This document shows, in pieces, positions 1-8,743 of a DNA stretch of 64,000 bases. The stretch's first letter is position 1; each line of letters begins with the position of its first letter. Position numbers and translations under genes: made by a program. The DNA is taken from contig JAKVBK010000012.1 of assembly GCA_022447275.1 (NCBI GenBank), forward strand, positions 1 to 64,000, in the 5' to 3' direction. This DNA is from Oceanicola sp. Lineage in GTDB: Bacteria; Pseudomonadota; Alphaproteobacteria; Rhodobacterales; Rhodobacteraceae. The notes beneath the pieces are model-generated. The model saw only the letters and a list, made by a program, of their open reading frames with translations, was not told the origin of the DNA and ran no database searches.

Positions 1-913
1 CCATTTTTCCGGCGCGGGGGGGGCAGGCCAAACTGCGGTCTTGCCGGCGGTCTGGCCTGGGGGATTTGCCAAATTTTCGGGCATATTCCCGCGAAAACTG
101 CGCCGAGCTTTCATAGCCCACTGCAAAGGCAATCTCGGACACTTTTGCAGAGGTGCTGCGCAGATCCTCACGGGCTTGGATCAGGCGGAGGTCTTTTTGG
201 TACTGGATCGGCGAGGTGCCTGTCACGGCCTTGAAATGCTCAAAGAAGGCCGAGTTGCTCATCCCGACATGTTGGGCGAGGTCTTTCACAACGATGGGGC
301 CGGACAGGTTGGCCTGTATGGTGCGCGTTGCCACGTGAATGCGGCTCGCGGTGCCATCATGGGACAGCAGCCTTTGCAACACCGGCGCATGGGCCCCGAG
401 AAGCAGCCGCGCATGGATTTCGCGCGCGGTGATCGGGGCCAGCATTTGGCGGGTTTCCGCCCTGTCGCAGTGCTGGGCATAGCGCAGCAGCGCCTGTTCC
501 AGATCGGCATCCGTGTCGCACAGGCAGATCGAGAACGGGTCTGTCGCGGGCGCGTTCAGGGCGCTTGGCAGGCCCGGCGCAAGGGCGCGGAGCAGGTCGA
601 GGTCTAGCGGGAAGACCACCGCGACATAGGGCCGGGCCGGGGTGGCTTGGGTGATGCGCGAGGTGACGGGCACCGTGTGGCTGACGATCAGGGATTGGCC
701 GCTGTTCACGGTGAGCGTTCTGCGGCTTGAGCCCACCTCCTTTGCGCCCTGCAGGATGAGGCACAGCAGGGGCCGATAGACAGTGGCATCCATGCGCGTG
801 GGCGCGCTGTGGCGCAGGAGGTGCATGCCGGTTTTGTCATCCAGCATCCCGCCCTCGGCCAGTCCGGCGCGGTCGAGTTGGCGTGACACGTGGGTCAGGA
901 AGCTGTGTTGCAT
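1..913 (-). CDS. AraC-family transcriptional regulator, 3' end cut by window edge
   Basis: The frame opens with ATG at 911-913 (minus strand) and stays open to base 1, so about 303 residues are visible and the C-terminus is missing. The N-terminal part resembles the AraC_N effector/dimerisation domain of YqhC-type regulators (residues about 20-180). The C-terminal part is a double helix-turn-helix AraC DNA-binding domain (about 200-285), with the typical pieces VKDLAQHVGMSNSAFFEHFK and VSEIAFAVGYESSAQFSREY. It is divergent from two SDR genes, the usual layout for regulators of aldehyde/ketone reductases, so it probably controls them. The effector is unknown. The extreme C-terminus is rich in Arg and Pro; it may be close to its natural end, but no stop codon is visible. 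Confidence 0.88.
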   Translation of the reverse strand, partial: MQHSFLTHVSRQLDRAGLAEGGMLDDKTGMHLLRHSAPTRMDATVYRPLLCLILQGAKEVGSSRRTLTVNSGQSLIVSHTVPVTSRITQATPARPYVAVVFPLDLDLLRALAPGLPSALNAPATDPFSICLCDTDADLEQALLRYAQHCDRAETRQMLAPITAREIHARLLLGAHAPVLQRLLSHDGTASRIHVATRTIQANLSGPIVVKDLAQHVGMSNSAFFEHFKAVTGTSPIQYQKDLRLIQAREDLRSTSAKVSEIAFAVGYESSAQFSREYARKFGKSPRPDRRQDRSLACPPRAGKM

Positions 914-1077
914 GTGCGGGGCCTCTCTTGGGGTGACACAGGGCTAGCATAGCACCTCTACAAACATAACATAAATTTTGTGGTTTGGAGGATTGTGCAA
1001 GAAAACTGGAATTCTGAGAAAGATTTGTCTGATTGGGGCGACTAGGTATGGGACATCACAGCGACAGGAGTTTCGCC

Positions 1078-1947
1078 ATGAAGACGATTATGATCACAGG
1101 TATCGCCGGCGGTTTCGGCAAGCCGACCGCCCTTGCGCTTTTGCAGCAGGGCTATCGCGTGGCAGGCAGTGTGCGCAGCAAGACCGGCAAGAACGCGGCC
1201 GCTGTCGCAGAGCTGGAAGCGGCAGGCGCGATCCTCATTGAAATGGATGTCACCGATACGGCCAGCACCGAGGCCGGCATCGCAGCGGCGATTGCGCAGC
1301 TCGGCGGGCTGGACATTTTGTTCAACAATGCCGGGGTCGGCGCCCATGGCATTCAGGAATTGATGGCGCCCGAGGATATGACGCGGGTCTTTGAGGTCAA
1401 CGTCATGGGCGTGCAGCGGGTCATGCGGGCGGCGCTGCCGCATATGCGGGCCCAGGGGCATGGAACGGTGCTCTACACGTCCAGCTTGATCGGGCGGATC
1501 ACAACGCCTTTCTATGGCACGTACTCGGCGTCGAAATGGGCGCTGGAGGCGATCGTGGAATGCTACCGGTCCGAACTGTCCGGGTTTGGCATCGAGTCCT
1601 GCATCATTGAACCTGGCGCGATGCCCACGGCGTTCTTTGACGGATTGATTGCGCCGCAAGATGCCGCGCGCGCAGCCGAGTACGGGGCCTTCGCGGAGGT
1701 GCCCGCACAGTCCAATGCTGGGTTGGCAGAGATGCTGGCCGCCACCCCGCAGCAGCGCCCCGAGCGCGTGGCCGAGGCAGTGGTTGCCCTGCTGGAGCGC
1801 CCGTTTGGCGCAAAGCCGTTCCGCACCGTTGTGGACCATGTCGGTGTCGGGCCCGAGATCGAGCGCTACAACAGCGTTCTGCACGATGTGACACGCACGG
1901 TCATGTCCAACTTTGGCATCGAAGAGATGCTCACGCTCAACGCCTGA
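1078..1947 (+). CDS. Short-chain dehydrogenase/reductase (SDR)
   Basis: A 289-residue classical SDR and NAD(P)-dependent oxidoreductase of unknown substrate. It has the Rossmann nucleotide-binding motif TGIAGGFG near residue 7, NNAG near 85, the catalytic Ser in LYTSSLIG, and the YSASK Tyr/Lys pair near 150. An in-frame ATG lies upstream at 1033, but ATG 1078 is preceded by AGGAG at the right distance and gives the normal SDR N-terminus MKTIMITG. A second SDR starts 12 bases after its stop, so the two are probably co-transcribed and governed by the divergent AraC regulator. The C-terminal half is somewhat longer than in minimal SDRs. Confidence 0.9.
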   Translation: MKTIMITGIAGGFGKPTALALLQQGYRVAGSVRSKTGKNAAAVAELEAAGAILIEMDVTDTASTEAGIAAAIAQLGGLDILFNNAGVGAHGIQELMAPEDMTRVFEVNVMGVQRVMRAALPHMRAQGHGTVLYTSSLIGRITTPFYGTYSASKWALEAIVECYRSELSGFGIESCIIEPGAMPTAFFDGLIAPQDAARAAEYGAFAEVPAQSNAGLAEMLAATPQQRPERVAEAVVALLERPFGAKPFRTVVDHVGVGPEIERYNSVLHDVTRTVMSNFGIEEMLTLNA

Positions 1948-1959
1948 GGGGAAAAAGGT

Positions 1960-2772
1960 ATGAAAACGATATTTATCACAGGGGCCTCATCGGGCATCGG
2001 TGCAGTGACTGCCAAGCACTTTCAAGCACAGGGCTGGAATGTGGTGGCCACCATGCGCACGCCCGAAAATGCAGGCGAACTTGCGGCGTTGGAGAGGGTC
2101 GAGATCGCGCGCCTCGACGTGACGGATCCGGCCTCAATCGAGACCGCCGTCGCCGCCGCCATTGACCGCTTCGGCACGATCGACGTGTTGCTCAACAATG
2201 CGGGCTACGGTGCCTATGGGGCGCTTGAGGCCTTTTCAAATGAGCGCATCCGCCGGCAGTTCGATACAAACGTCATCGGCCTCATGGAAGTGACCAAGGC
2301 GGTGTTGCCGCACATGCGTGCAAACCGCGCCGGGACGATCATCAATATCTCCTCGATCGGGGGGCAGGTGACCTTCCCACTTGGCACGCTGTATCACGGC
2401 ACAAAGTTCGCGGTTGAAGGCCTCTCTGAGGCGCTGCACTACGAACTGGAACCGCTTGGGATCCGCGTGCGCATTGTCGAGCCAGGCATGATCGCCACCA
2501 ATTTCGGCGGCAGCTCCTTCGACTTCGCAATGGATGACACCCTGACCGATTACGCGCCGATGGCTGGCGCAATGGGGCAGGTTTTCGGGAAATTGGGGGC
2601 GCAACGCTCTGAACCCGAAGTGGTTGCGCGTGTGATTTGGGACGCAGCACATGCAACGGATGGCACGCTCCGCTATCGGGCAGGTGCAGACGCCGTCGAA
2701 ATGCTGGACCGGCGCAAAGCGCAGGACGACAGCACGTTCATCGGCGGCATCAAGGCGCTGATGCACGACTGA
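1960..2772 (+). CDS. Short-chain dehydrogenase/reductase (SDR)
   Basis: A 270-residue classical SDR, paralogous to the gene just upstream (both begin MKTI-ITG). The cofactor motif is TGASSGIG and the structural NNAG motif reads LLNNAGYGAYG. Catalytic Ser lies in INISSIGG, and the Tyr/Lys pair is in YHGTKFAVEG. The sequence type (N-terminal TGASSGIGAVTAK, LSEALHYELEPLGIRVRIVEPG) matches the large group of SDRs annotated as oxidoreductases of 17-beta-HSD-like type; the substrate cannot be inferred. The 12-base gap from the previous stop, with GGGGAAAAAGG before the ATG, supports a two-gene operon. Confidence 0.9.
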   Translation: MKTIFITGASSGIGAVTAKHFQAQGWNVVATMRTPENAGELAALERVEIARLDVTDPASIETAVAAAIDRFGTIDVLLNNAGYGAYGALEAFSNERIRRQFDTNVIGLMEVTKAVLPHMRANRAGTIINISSIGGQVTFPLGTLYHGTKFAVEGLSEALHYELEPLGIRVRIVEPGMIATNFGGSSFDFAMDDTLTDYAPMAGAMGQVFGKLGAQRSEPEVVARVIWDAAHATDGTLRYRAGADAVEMLDRRKAQDDSTFIGGIKALMHD

Positions 2773-2793
2773 TCCTGCACGGCACCGCAAAAG

Positions 2794-2829
2794 CAAAAAA
2801 CCCCCGGGCCGCAACAATGCGTGCCCGGG
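2794..2829 (-). terminator. Hairpin with A-run, minus-oriented terminator-like
   Basis: The 7-bp arms CCCGGGC (2803-2809) and GCCCGGG (2823-2829) can pair across a 13-base loop. The run of A at 2795-2800 would be a U-tract only for minus-strand transcripts. The genes on both sides are on the plus strand, so a role in stopping antisense transcription is speculative. Confidence 0.3.
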
Positions 2830-2918
2830 TCACAAACCGCACGTTGCCTAAGTTTTCAACACTCTGCCCAAATCGACTTCTGCGCACCCGCCGCCCGGCA
2901 TCCCAAACGCGAATATTC

Positions 2919-2947
2919 TTGACTTGATGGTAAAAATTCCCTGCTAT
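2919..2947 (+). promoter_or_regulatory. Sigma70-like promoter of the preA-like gene
   Basis: TTGACT (2919-2924) and TGCTAT (2942-2947) are separated by 17 bases. They sit 26 bases upstream of the ATG at 2973, which has its own AGGAG at 2962-2966. Confidence 0.55.
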
Positions 2948-2972
2948 TGATCCAAGTAGCTAGGAGAATGAT

Positions 2973-4070
2973 ATGTCGAGCGAACTTACGACCAATTTCA
3001 CTGGGCTTGAATTCGTCAATCCTTTCGTTCTGGCCTCTGCGCCCCCGACGGAGAGCAAGCGCAAGATCCTGAAGGCGTTTGAGTCCGGCTGGGGCGGTGT
3101 TGTCACCAAGACAATCGGCCTGCATCCGGTGGAAAACGTGGCCGGGCCCAAGACGATCTTTCAGCGCACAAGCGACGTGAAGCCTTACGTGTCGCGCTCC
3201 AAACGGCCCGATACGGTGTCTCATTCGTCGTGGAACTGGGAGCTGATCTCGGATCAGCCTCTGGAGCAGTGGTTGCCCGATCTCGAAGAGATCAAGACAA
3301 CCTATCCCGACCGGATGCTCATTGCTTCGATCATGGCCGGTGCCGGCAACGACGAGGAAATGGCAAACTGGGCCAAGCTGGCGCGGGCCTGTGTGGATGC
3401 GGGCTGTGACGCGATCGAGCTGAACATGTCCTGCCCGCATATGGACCGCAAAGACATGGGCGCCAACATCGCCAATGATGAAGATATCATCCGGGCGATT
3501 TTGAAGGCCGTGCAAGGCGCGGTAAGCGTTCCGATCTGGGTGAAGCTGACGCCGTCGACATCGACGCTCGTCGAAGCTGCGGGGGCTGCCTATGATGCGG
3601 GGGCTGCGTCTATCTCGCTGTGCAATACCTTCCCCTCCCTGCCCTTGATGGATCCCGAAACCATGAAATTCGAGGTCGAAGTAGACGGGCTGGTGACGTC
3701 GGGCGGGCTCGGTGGCTTGGCCATCCTGCACCAGGCGCTGCAGCGCGTGAACGACATCTCGAAGGCCTATCCGGACAAGGCAATTTCCGGGATCGGGGGC
3801 ATTCGGGGCTGGCGCGAAGCCTTCAACTTTATCGCCCATGGCGCAGGCAACTTGCAGGTCTGCACCGCGGCGATGGAAGAAAAGGGCAGCGGCGGGGTTG
3901 GTGTGAAGCTGATCCACGAGCTGACATCGGACATGCGCGAATACATGCAGCGCAAGGGCTACGGCTCGATCGAGGAATTCCGTGGCATTGCACGCGAGCG
4001 CATCGTGGAGCACGCCCAAGTCCGCCGGAAGAGCGATGCTTACAATGGCGGCTACGCGAAATCCGCATAA
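2973..4070 (+). CDS. PreA-like dihydropyrimidine dehydrogenase/dihydroorotate dehydrogenase-family flavoprotein, no ferredoxin domain
   Basis: This 365-residue FMN-binding TIM-barrel protein belongs to the DHOD/DPD family. Features are the N-terminal LEFVNPFVLASAPPTES, the KTIGLHPV strand, the NMSCPH substrate loop near residue 150, VKLTPS near 190, and the FMN phosphate-binding ISGIGGIRGW...LQVCTAAM near 270-300. It aligns with the catalytic half of NAD-dependent dihydropyrimidine dehydrogenase subunit PreA. The family normally carries about 45-70 more residues with two 4Fe-4S clusters; here the protein ends at YNGGYAKSA with no cysteine-rich tail. No PreT partner is in the window. It appears to be a single-gene unit with its own promoter and terminator. 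It could reduce or oxidise a pyrimidine-like ring or another enone substrate. Confidence 0.8.
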   Translation: MSSELTTNFTGLEFVNPFVLASAPPTESKRKILKAFESGWGGVVTKTIGLHPVENVAGPKTIFQRTSDVKPYVSRSKRPDTVSHSSWNWELISDQPLEQWLPDLEEIKTTYPDRMLIASIMAGAGNDEEMANWAKLARACVDAGCDAIELNMSCPHMDRKDMGANIANDEDIIRAILKAVQGAVSVPIWVKLTPSTSTLVEAAGAAYDAGAASISLCNTFPSLPLMDPETMKFEVEVDGLVTSGGLGGLAILHQALQRVNDISKAYPDKAISGIGGIRGWREAFNFIAHGAGNLQVCTAAMEEKGSGGVGVKLIHELTSDMREYMQRKGYGSIEEFRGIARERIVEHAQVRRKSDAYNGGYAKSA

Positions 4071-4146
4071 GCCTGTCGGGCACTTGGGCTGATTTGCCTG
4101 CGCAGTAGGTCCATGCCGCTCGATCTGTGGCACCCTGAGATTTGAG

Positions 4147-4182
4147 AGAGGGCTGCCCCCGCAGGGTGGCCCTCTTCGTTTG
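4147..4182 (+). terminator. Candidate rho-independent terminator after preA-like gene
   Basis: Arms AGAGGGC (4147-4153) and GCCCTCT (4169-4175) form a 7-bp stem, with a possible inner CTGC/GCAG pairing. It is followed by a short T-rich stretch (TCGTTTGT) and lies about 77 bases after the stop codon. Confidence 0.5.
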
Positions 4183-4333
4183 TGGGGGCCGGTGCCGATG
4201 CCTCCGTGCCGGCCTGTTCCATTGAATCCATCACTGGGCAAGGGTGCGCGGGCCGGTAGCACTATCTCAGATTACGCAAACGGGGCACACAGGCCGCAGC
4301 GCGCCCTCAATACCCTGCGATGATCCGGCGCTC

Positions 4334-5488
4334 TCAACTGACGGACAGGCAGACGTCCCGGAGCACCTCTGAAAGCTGGCCCATATAGGCATCATCATAA
4401 CCCGCTTCGTTCTCCAGCACGCTCAAAAAGGCGCAACTGGTGCCAGACGCCATGTCCACCATCAGAAACTGGCCGCCATAGCCCGCATGGCCGAGCATCC
4501 GGCCATCCGTCATGGTGTGGTTGGAATATCTCAGCCAGTCCTTCGGGGGCGACATGCTATGTGCGGGCCGCGTCCGCGTTTCCTCCAGAAAGGCACGGTT
4601 GGCCACAGGCTGGCCGTGCAGGTCTTGCCCGCCGCGCGCCAAAAACATCCCAAACCGCGCAAGATCGCGGGCACTCAGGCACCCGCCTCCGGAAAAGGCC
4701 GGGTGGCCATCTTTGCTCATGCTGATGTGCAACGCCCCCTCATAGCCAGCCGCATCGGCGATCGCCTCCATATGTGCGGCCAGTGGCACTGGAGAGACCT
4801 TGGCAGCGATCAAGGTAAGCACGTCCGTATTGGCAGATTTGTACGTGACCTGCCCTGCCCCGTCCCCGGCCCCCGCGCGCACCCGGAAGCCGGTGATCGC
4901 GGTTGCAAACTCTGCCAGCGAGACATCCGCCGCCCCTGCGCGGGGCAGACGCCAGCCGAGGGCTATTTCCTCTGCATAGCAATCCGCCTGCGGGTCTGCG
5001 TAGTCTTCTGTGAAGTCATTCTCGACATCCATGTCCAGCAGCGCTTGCACCGTCGCATCCGCATAACCGCTGCCCATATCCGGCAGGTAGTCCCGTACCC
5101 GCCCCTCCAAAGCCACGCGGCCCTCAGCCAAGAGGCGCCCAATGATAAGATGGATATGCAGTTTGCTCACGGATTGGATGGAATGGGGCGCCAAGGTGGA
5201 AAAATCTTCTGCCGCTTTCTCCATGATGATCTGATCGCCCTTGAGACAGCAAAATGCGGAAAAGGCGGGGTGGGATATCAAATCCGCCAACCCGGGCACT
5301 GCGGCGCACAGGTCCTGCTCCGCCGACCCCAGCACCAGAACCTCCCTTGATCGAACCATGAGGCCGCGGCGAAACAATCGGTGGGCATTGTGAAACCCGT
5401 GGCGGCGATGCGCCGGCTGGTTCCAACGCTGCTTGTTGTCAGCCCCCACTGTCAGGTCCGGGTTGGAAATGATCTTGCCGCTGCTCAT
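4334..5488 (-). CDS. Serine hydrolase of the beta-lactamase (class C)/esterase family
   Basis: A 384-residue PF00144-type serine hydrolase. The S-x-x-K nucleophile motif reads SVSK near residue 130, a tyrosine motif YKSANTD follows near 230, and the third motif reads HAGYGGQF near 345 in place of KTG. With no clear signal peptide it is more probably a cytoplasmic esterase or amidase than a resistance enzyme. It is the last gene of the eight-gene operon; its ATG overlaps the stop of the upstream ligase gene (ATGA, 5485-5488). A role in hydrolysing an ester, lactone or amide form of the imported substrate is inference. Confidence 0.82.
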   Translation of the reverse strand: MSSGKIISNPDLTVGADNKQRWNQPAHRRHGFHNAHRLFRRGLMVRSREVLVLGSAEQDLCAAVPGLADLISHPAFSAFCCLKGDQIIMEKAAEDFSTLAPHSIQSVSKLHIHLIIGRLLAEGRVALEGRVRDYLPDMGSGYADATVQALLDMDVENDFTEDYADPQADCYAEEIALGWRLPRAGAADVSLAEFATAITGFRVRAGAGDGAGQVTYKSANTDVLTLIAAKVSPVPLAAHMEAIADAAGYEGALHISMSKDGHPAFSGGGCLSARDLARFGMFLARGGQDLHGQPVANRAFLEETRTRPAHSMSPPKDWLRYSNHTMTDGRMLGHAGYGGQFLMVDMASGTSCAFLSVLENEAGYDDAYMGQLSEVLRDVCLSVS

Positions 5489-7575
5489 GGCCGCGCCGTC
5501 TGGACAAGCGCATCGACCGCCACGATGCGATCGGCATAGACAAACATCGGATTGATCTCGATCTCTGCAACCGTGCAGCGCGCTTCAACAAAGGCGGCGC
5601 TGAGATCGTGCAGTGCACCGGCAATCTGCCCCATATCGGCCTGCGCGCGCCCGCGGAAGCCCTGCAAAAGCCGTGCTGCCCGCAAGGAGGTTAAAGCGCG
5701 CAAAATATCGCCGCGCGACGCGGGCAACAGCAACGTGACCACATCCCCGATAAGCTCGGTCAGAACACCGCCACTGCCCAGCACAAGGCTGGGCCCGAAT
5801 TGCGGATCGCTGCGCAGGGTTACGATCAACTCTGCCAAGGGCGGCGGCGACATGGACTCGATCAGGAAACGGTCACTCAATGCGGCCGCGTCATAGGCTT
5901 TGACGGCGCCCTGCATGGCATGGATCGCAGCCTCAAGGGCGGCAGCATCGGCGATATCAAGGGCAACCGCCCCTGCCTCCGTTTTGTGGGGCAGCCGCGC
6001 TGACATCATTTTCAAGGCGACGGGATAGCCGATTTGTTGCGCGCAATCCGCGGCCTCTGCTGGCGCACAGACGCGGCCCTTGGGCACACAGACACCGTTC
6101 CGGACCAGCCAGTCCTTTCCGGCATCCTCAGACAGGACAATCGGCTGCGGCACGGCCAAGCTTGGCAGCACGTCAGCGGGCTTGTCCTGAGCAATCCGGC
6201 TGCGCGTCTGCGACCACCAGATGGCGTGCCCCATGGCATTCAATGTCTCATGGATACCCTGCATCGGCGCGATACCCTGATCCACGAGATGCAAGCGCGT
6301 ATCATGATCCAGATTTTCTGGCAGCGTGGCGCAAATAGCGGCCGGGATCGCATGCTCTCTTACAGCCTGGCCAAAAGCCGCCGCATCATTTTCGTAGTAT
6401 ATCTTCGAAGCATCCAGACCCGGTGCCGGATAGTCTTGCACCAGCACCGTCAGGTCCGCCTGCAAGGCCCCGATCGCCGCTGAAAAGACCGGGTAGGTTT
6501 TGTCAGCATGCCCCCAGATCGGCGTGGTATAATCCAACGGGTTCGACACGGTGGCGATGTCCGGCAGCAGCTTGGCAAGTTCGGCCGCATGGTCGGGGCC
6601 AAACCCCGGAAAGTTGAGGCCGATTTTCTCGGCGTGATCCGCAAGCATCGTGGCCCCGCCGCCAGAGCACGTGAACCCCGCGATGCGCGCCCCCTTCGGA
6701 GCCCCGGCCACACAGAGGTATTTCAGGGTTTCGAGCAACTGCGCGGGGCTTGTGACGCTGATCACCCCGGTGCGATCAAACAGCGCCTGATACAGTTCAT
6801 TAGAGCCCGACAACGAGCCGGTATGGCTGACCGTCAGCGCCGCCCCGATGGCGGAACTGCCGGTTTTGAGAGCCACCACGGGCACCCCGCGATCCAGAGC
6901 TTTCAAAGCCGCGGCTTCAAAGGCCGCAATGTCGCGCAGGCCTTCGATATGCAGCCCGATGGCGCGCACGGCAGGGTCTTCGGCAAAGACGTCGAGAAAC
7001 TCTTCGATGCCAAGCACCGCCTGATTACCCGCCGAGACCATATAGGCCATCGGCAGCGCGCGCGCGCTCATGGTGATATCAGAGGAAAACATGCCCGATT
7101 GGGTTATGATCGCGGCGCCATATCCCGGGGACCAGCCGCCATGCTCAAACGACCAAAGCGCGGCATTGTCCACGTAGTTGATCAGGCCATAGCAATTGGG
7201 CCCGATCAGGGCCATGTCGCCCGTGGCTTCGATCAATCGCTGCTCTGCCTGCTCATCGCCGGCTTCCTTGAAACCGGCTGAAAAACAGACCACGCCCCCG
7301 GCGGACATTTGCTCGAGTTCCCGCAGGGCTCCGGTTACGCCGCTGGCGGGGATGGCCAGATAGGCAGCATCAGGCGCTTCTGGCAGATCTGCCAGAGTGG
7401 GCACGCAGGCTACGCCATCCAGATCGGCACGCTTTGGATTGACCGCCCACATCTGGCCCTCAAAGCCCCTCCGGCGGGCCTCACGCACGGCAATCGTCGC
7501 GTCGCGCCCGCCAATGAAGGCGATATGGCGCGGTTTCAAAAGACGCTCGAGATTAGCGCGCTGCGCCGGTGTCAT
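5485..7575 (-). CDS. ADP-forming acyl-CoA ligase (acetate-CoA ligase family), fused alpha and beta parts
   Basis: A 696-residue NDP-forming acyl-CoA synthetase. An N-terminal CoA-binding Rossmann part (PRHIAFIGG near residue 12) is followed by succinyl-CoA-ligase-like domains. The phosphorylatable His lies in TVSHTGSLSG near residue 255, and an ATP-grasp domain fills the last 220 residues (VALKMMSARLPHKTEAGAV). The start at 7575 makes ATGA with the upstream stop and gives the normal N-terminus; an upstream in-frame start would add 31 atypical His/Pro-rich residues. It should activate a carboxylic acid to its CoA thioester with ATP for the acyl-CoA dehydrogenase encoded just upstream. A paralogue lies at 35222-37339. 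The acid substrate is unknown; a betaine-like acid is inferred from context. Confidence 0.88.
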   Translation of the reverse strand: MTPAQRANLERLLKPRHIAFIGGRDATIAVREARRRGFEGQMWAVNPKRADLDGVACVPTLADLPEAPDAAYLAIPASGVTGALRELEQMSAGGVVCFSAGFKEAGDEQAEQRLIEATGDMALIGPNCYGLINYVDNAALWSFEHGGWSPGYGAAIITQSGMFSSDITMSARALPMAYMVSAGNQAVLGIEEFLDVFAEDPAVRAIGLHIEGLRDIAAFEAAALKALDRGVPVVALKTGSSAIGAALTVSHTGSLSGSNELYQALFDRTGVISVTSPAQLLETLKYLCVAGAPKGARIAGFTCSGGGATMLADHAEKIGLNFPGFGPDHAAELAKLLPDIATVSNPLDYTTPIWGHADKTYPVFSAAIGALQADLTVLVQDYPAPGLDASKIYYENDAAAFGQAVREHAIPAAICATLPENLDHDTRLHLVDQGIAPMQGIHETLNAMGHAIWWSQTRSRIAQDKPADVLPSLAVPQPIVLSEDAGKDWLVRNGVCVPKGRVCAPAEAADCAQQIGYPVALKMMSARLPHKTEAGAVALDIADAAALEAAIHAMQGAVKAYDAAALSDRFLIESMSPPPLAELIVTLRSDPQFGPSLVLGSGGVLTELIGDVVTLLLPASRGDILRALTSLRAARLLQGFRGRAQADMGQIAGALHDLSAAFVEARCTVAEIEINPMFVYADRIVAVDALVQTARP

Positions 7576-8732
7576 GCGCCCAGCGGCCGCAGGATGGATC
7601 GGGTGATGATGTGGCGCTGGATTTCGCTGGTGCCGTCCCAAATGCGCTCGAGGCGGCTGTCGCGCCAAAAACGCTGGATTGGCATTTCCTCCATCAGGCC
7701 CATACCGCCAAAAATTTGCACCGCATCATCAGCGATCTTGTTCAGCATCTCAGAGCAATAGACCTTCACCATTGCGGCATCCGCGTCGCTCATCATGCCC
7801 TTTTCGGCGCGCTGCACCGCGTCCTGCACCATCAGATCAGCCGCCCGCAAGGACATCGCGCCATCCGCCAGCCGGAACCCGGTGGCCTGAAAAGTGCCGA
7901 TCGGCTTGCCAAACTGCTTGCGGGTTGCCGCCCAGTCGGTGGCCATCTCAAGGATACGGTCTGCCTTGCCGCAACAGGTGGCTCCCACCCAGATCCGTCC
8001 CATGCCAAGCCATTGGCCAGACAGTTCCAGCCCGCGCCCCTCCTCGCCCAGGATTTGGTCTGGCCCAAGGCGGACATTGTCGAAATGCAGCTCGAACGTT
8101 TTGTATCCCCGGTAGCTGACACAATGCGTGCCTTCCCGGCAGTCAAACCCGGGCAGCCCCACATCCACGAGGAAGGCGGTGACGCGTTTGCGCGGCCCCC
8201 GCGGTGTTTCGTCGACGCCCGTTGCTGCAAAGACGATGGCGAAATCCGGCATGCACGGGCCCGAGATGAAATGCTTGGAGCCGTTGAGGATCCAGTCAGC
8301 CCCATCCCGTTGAGCATGGGTCTTCATGCCCATCACATCCGATCCCGCATCCGGTTCCGTCAGGGCGAAGAGTTCGCGTTTTTCTCCCCGCACCGCAGGC
8401 AGGAGATAGCGTTCGCGTTGGTCCCCTTCGCAGGCCATCAACAGCTCGGTGGGCCGTGCCGCCCAACTTTGCAAGGCATGGCTGGTGCGGCCGTATTCCC
8501 GCTCGATCAGCGACATCGGCCCATAGCCCAGCCCCCCGCCCCCCACTTCTTCGGGCAGGTTGCAGGCGTAGAGGCCCAGATCATGCGCTTTGGCTTCGAT
8601 CTGGCGCCCGATCTCCTCGGGCACATAGCCAAGACGGTCAACCTCCTCTTCATGGGGGTACATTTCGGTCTCTACAAAGCGGCGGACCGTGCTGACCAAC
8701 AGCTCTGTTTCGTGACTGGTTTCCATATTCAT
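7572..8732 (-). CDS. Acyl-CoA dehydrogenase
   Basis: A 386-residue FAD-dependent acyl-CoA dehydrogenase that introduces a 2,3 double bond into an acyl-CoA. It shows the acyl-CoA/FAD signatures ALTEPDAGSDVMGMKT near residue 125 and WILNGSKHFISG near 150, and the C-terminal signature IFGGMGLMEEMPIQRFWRD followed by IWDGTSEIQRHI. The Asp in IWDGT stands where many family members, including the paralogue at 34059, have the catalytic Glu. ATG 8732 is chosen because it follows GTGAGG and starts the typical MNMETSHETELL; an in-frame start 144 bases upstream lies inside the permease gene. Sequence type and context resemble CaiA-like enzymes acting on betaine-CoA derivatives. Confidence 0.88.
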   Translation of the reverse strand: MNMETSHETELLVSTVRRFVETEMYPHEEEVDRLGYVPEEIGRQIEAKAHDLGLYACNLPEEVGGGGLGYGPMSLIEREYGRTSHALQSWAARPTELLMACEGDQRERYLLPAVRGEKRELFALTEPDAGSDVMGMKTHAQRDGADWILNGSKHFISGPCMPDFAIVFAATGVDETPRGPRKRVTAFLVDVGLPGFDCREGTHCVSYRGYKTFELHFDNVRLGPDQILGEEGRGLELSGQWLGMGRIWVGATCCGKADRILEMATDWAATRKQFGKPIGTFQATGFRLADGAMSLRAADLMVQDAVQRAEKGMMSDADAAMVKVYCSEMLNKIADDAVQIFGGMGLMEEMPIQRFWRDSRLERIWDGTSEIQRHIITRSILRPLGA

Positions 8733-8743
8733 GGCAGCCTCAC

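Noticed and set aside
2856..4262. 468-codon open frame on the minus strand opposite the preA-like gene
   Set aside because: It is fully antisense to a gene with clear family motifs, has no recognisable domain and no RBS; typical of GC-rich shadow frames.
4334..5488. Antibiotic-resistance beta-lactamase
   Set aside because: No signal peptide, a non-KTG third motif and a place at the end of a catabolic operon point to a general esterase/amidase.
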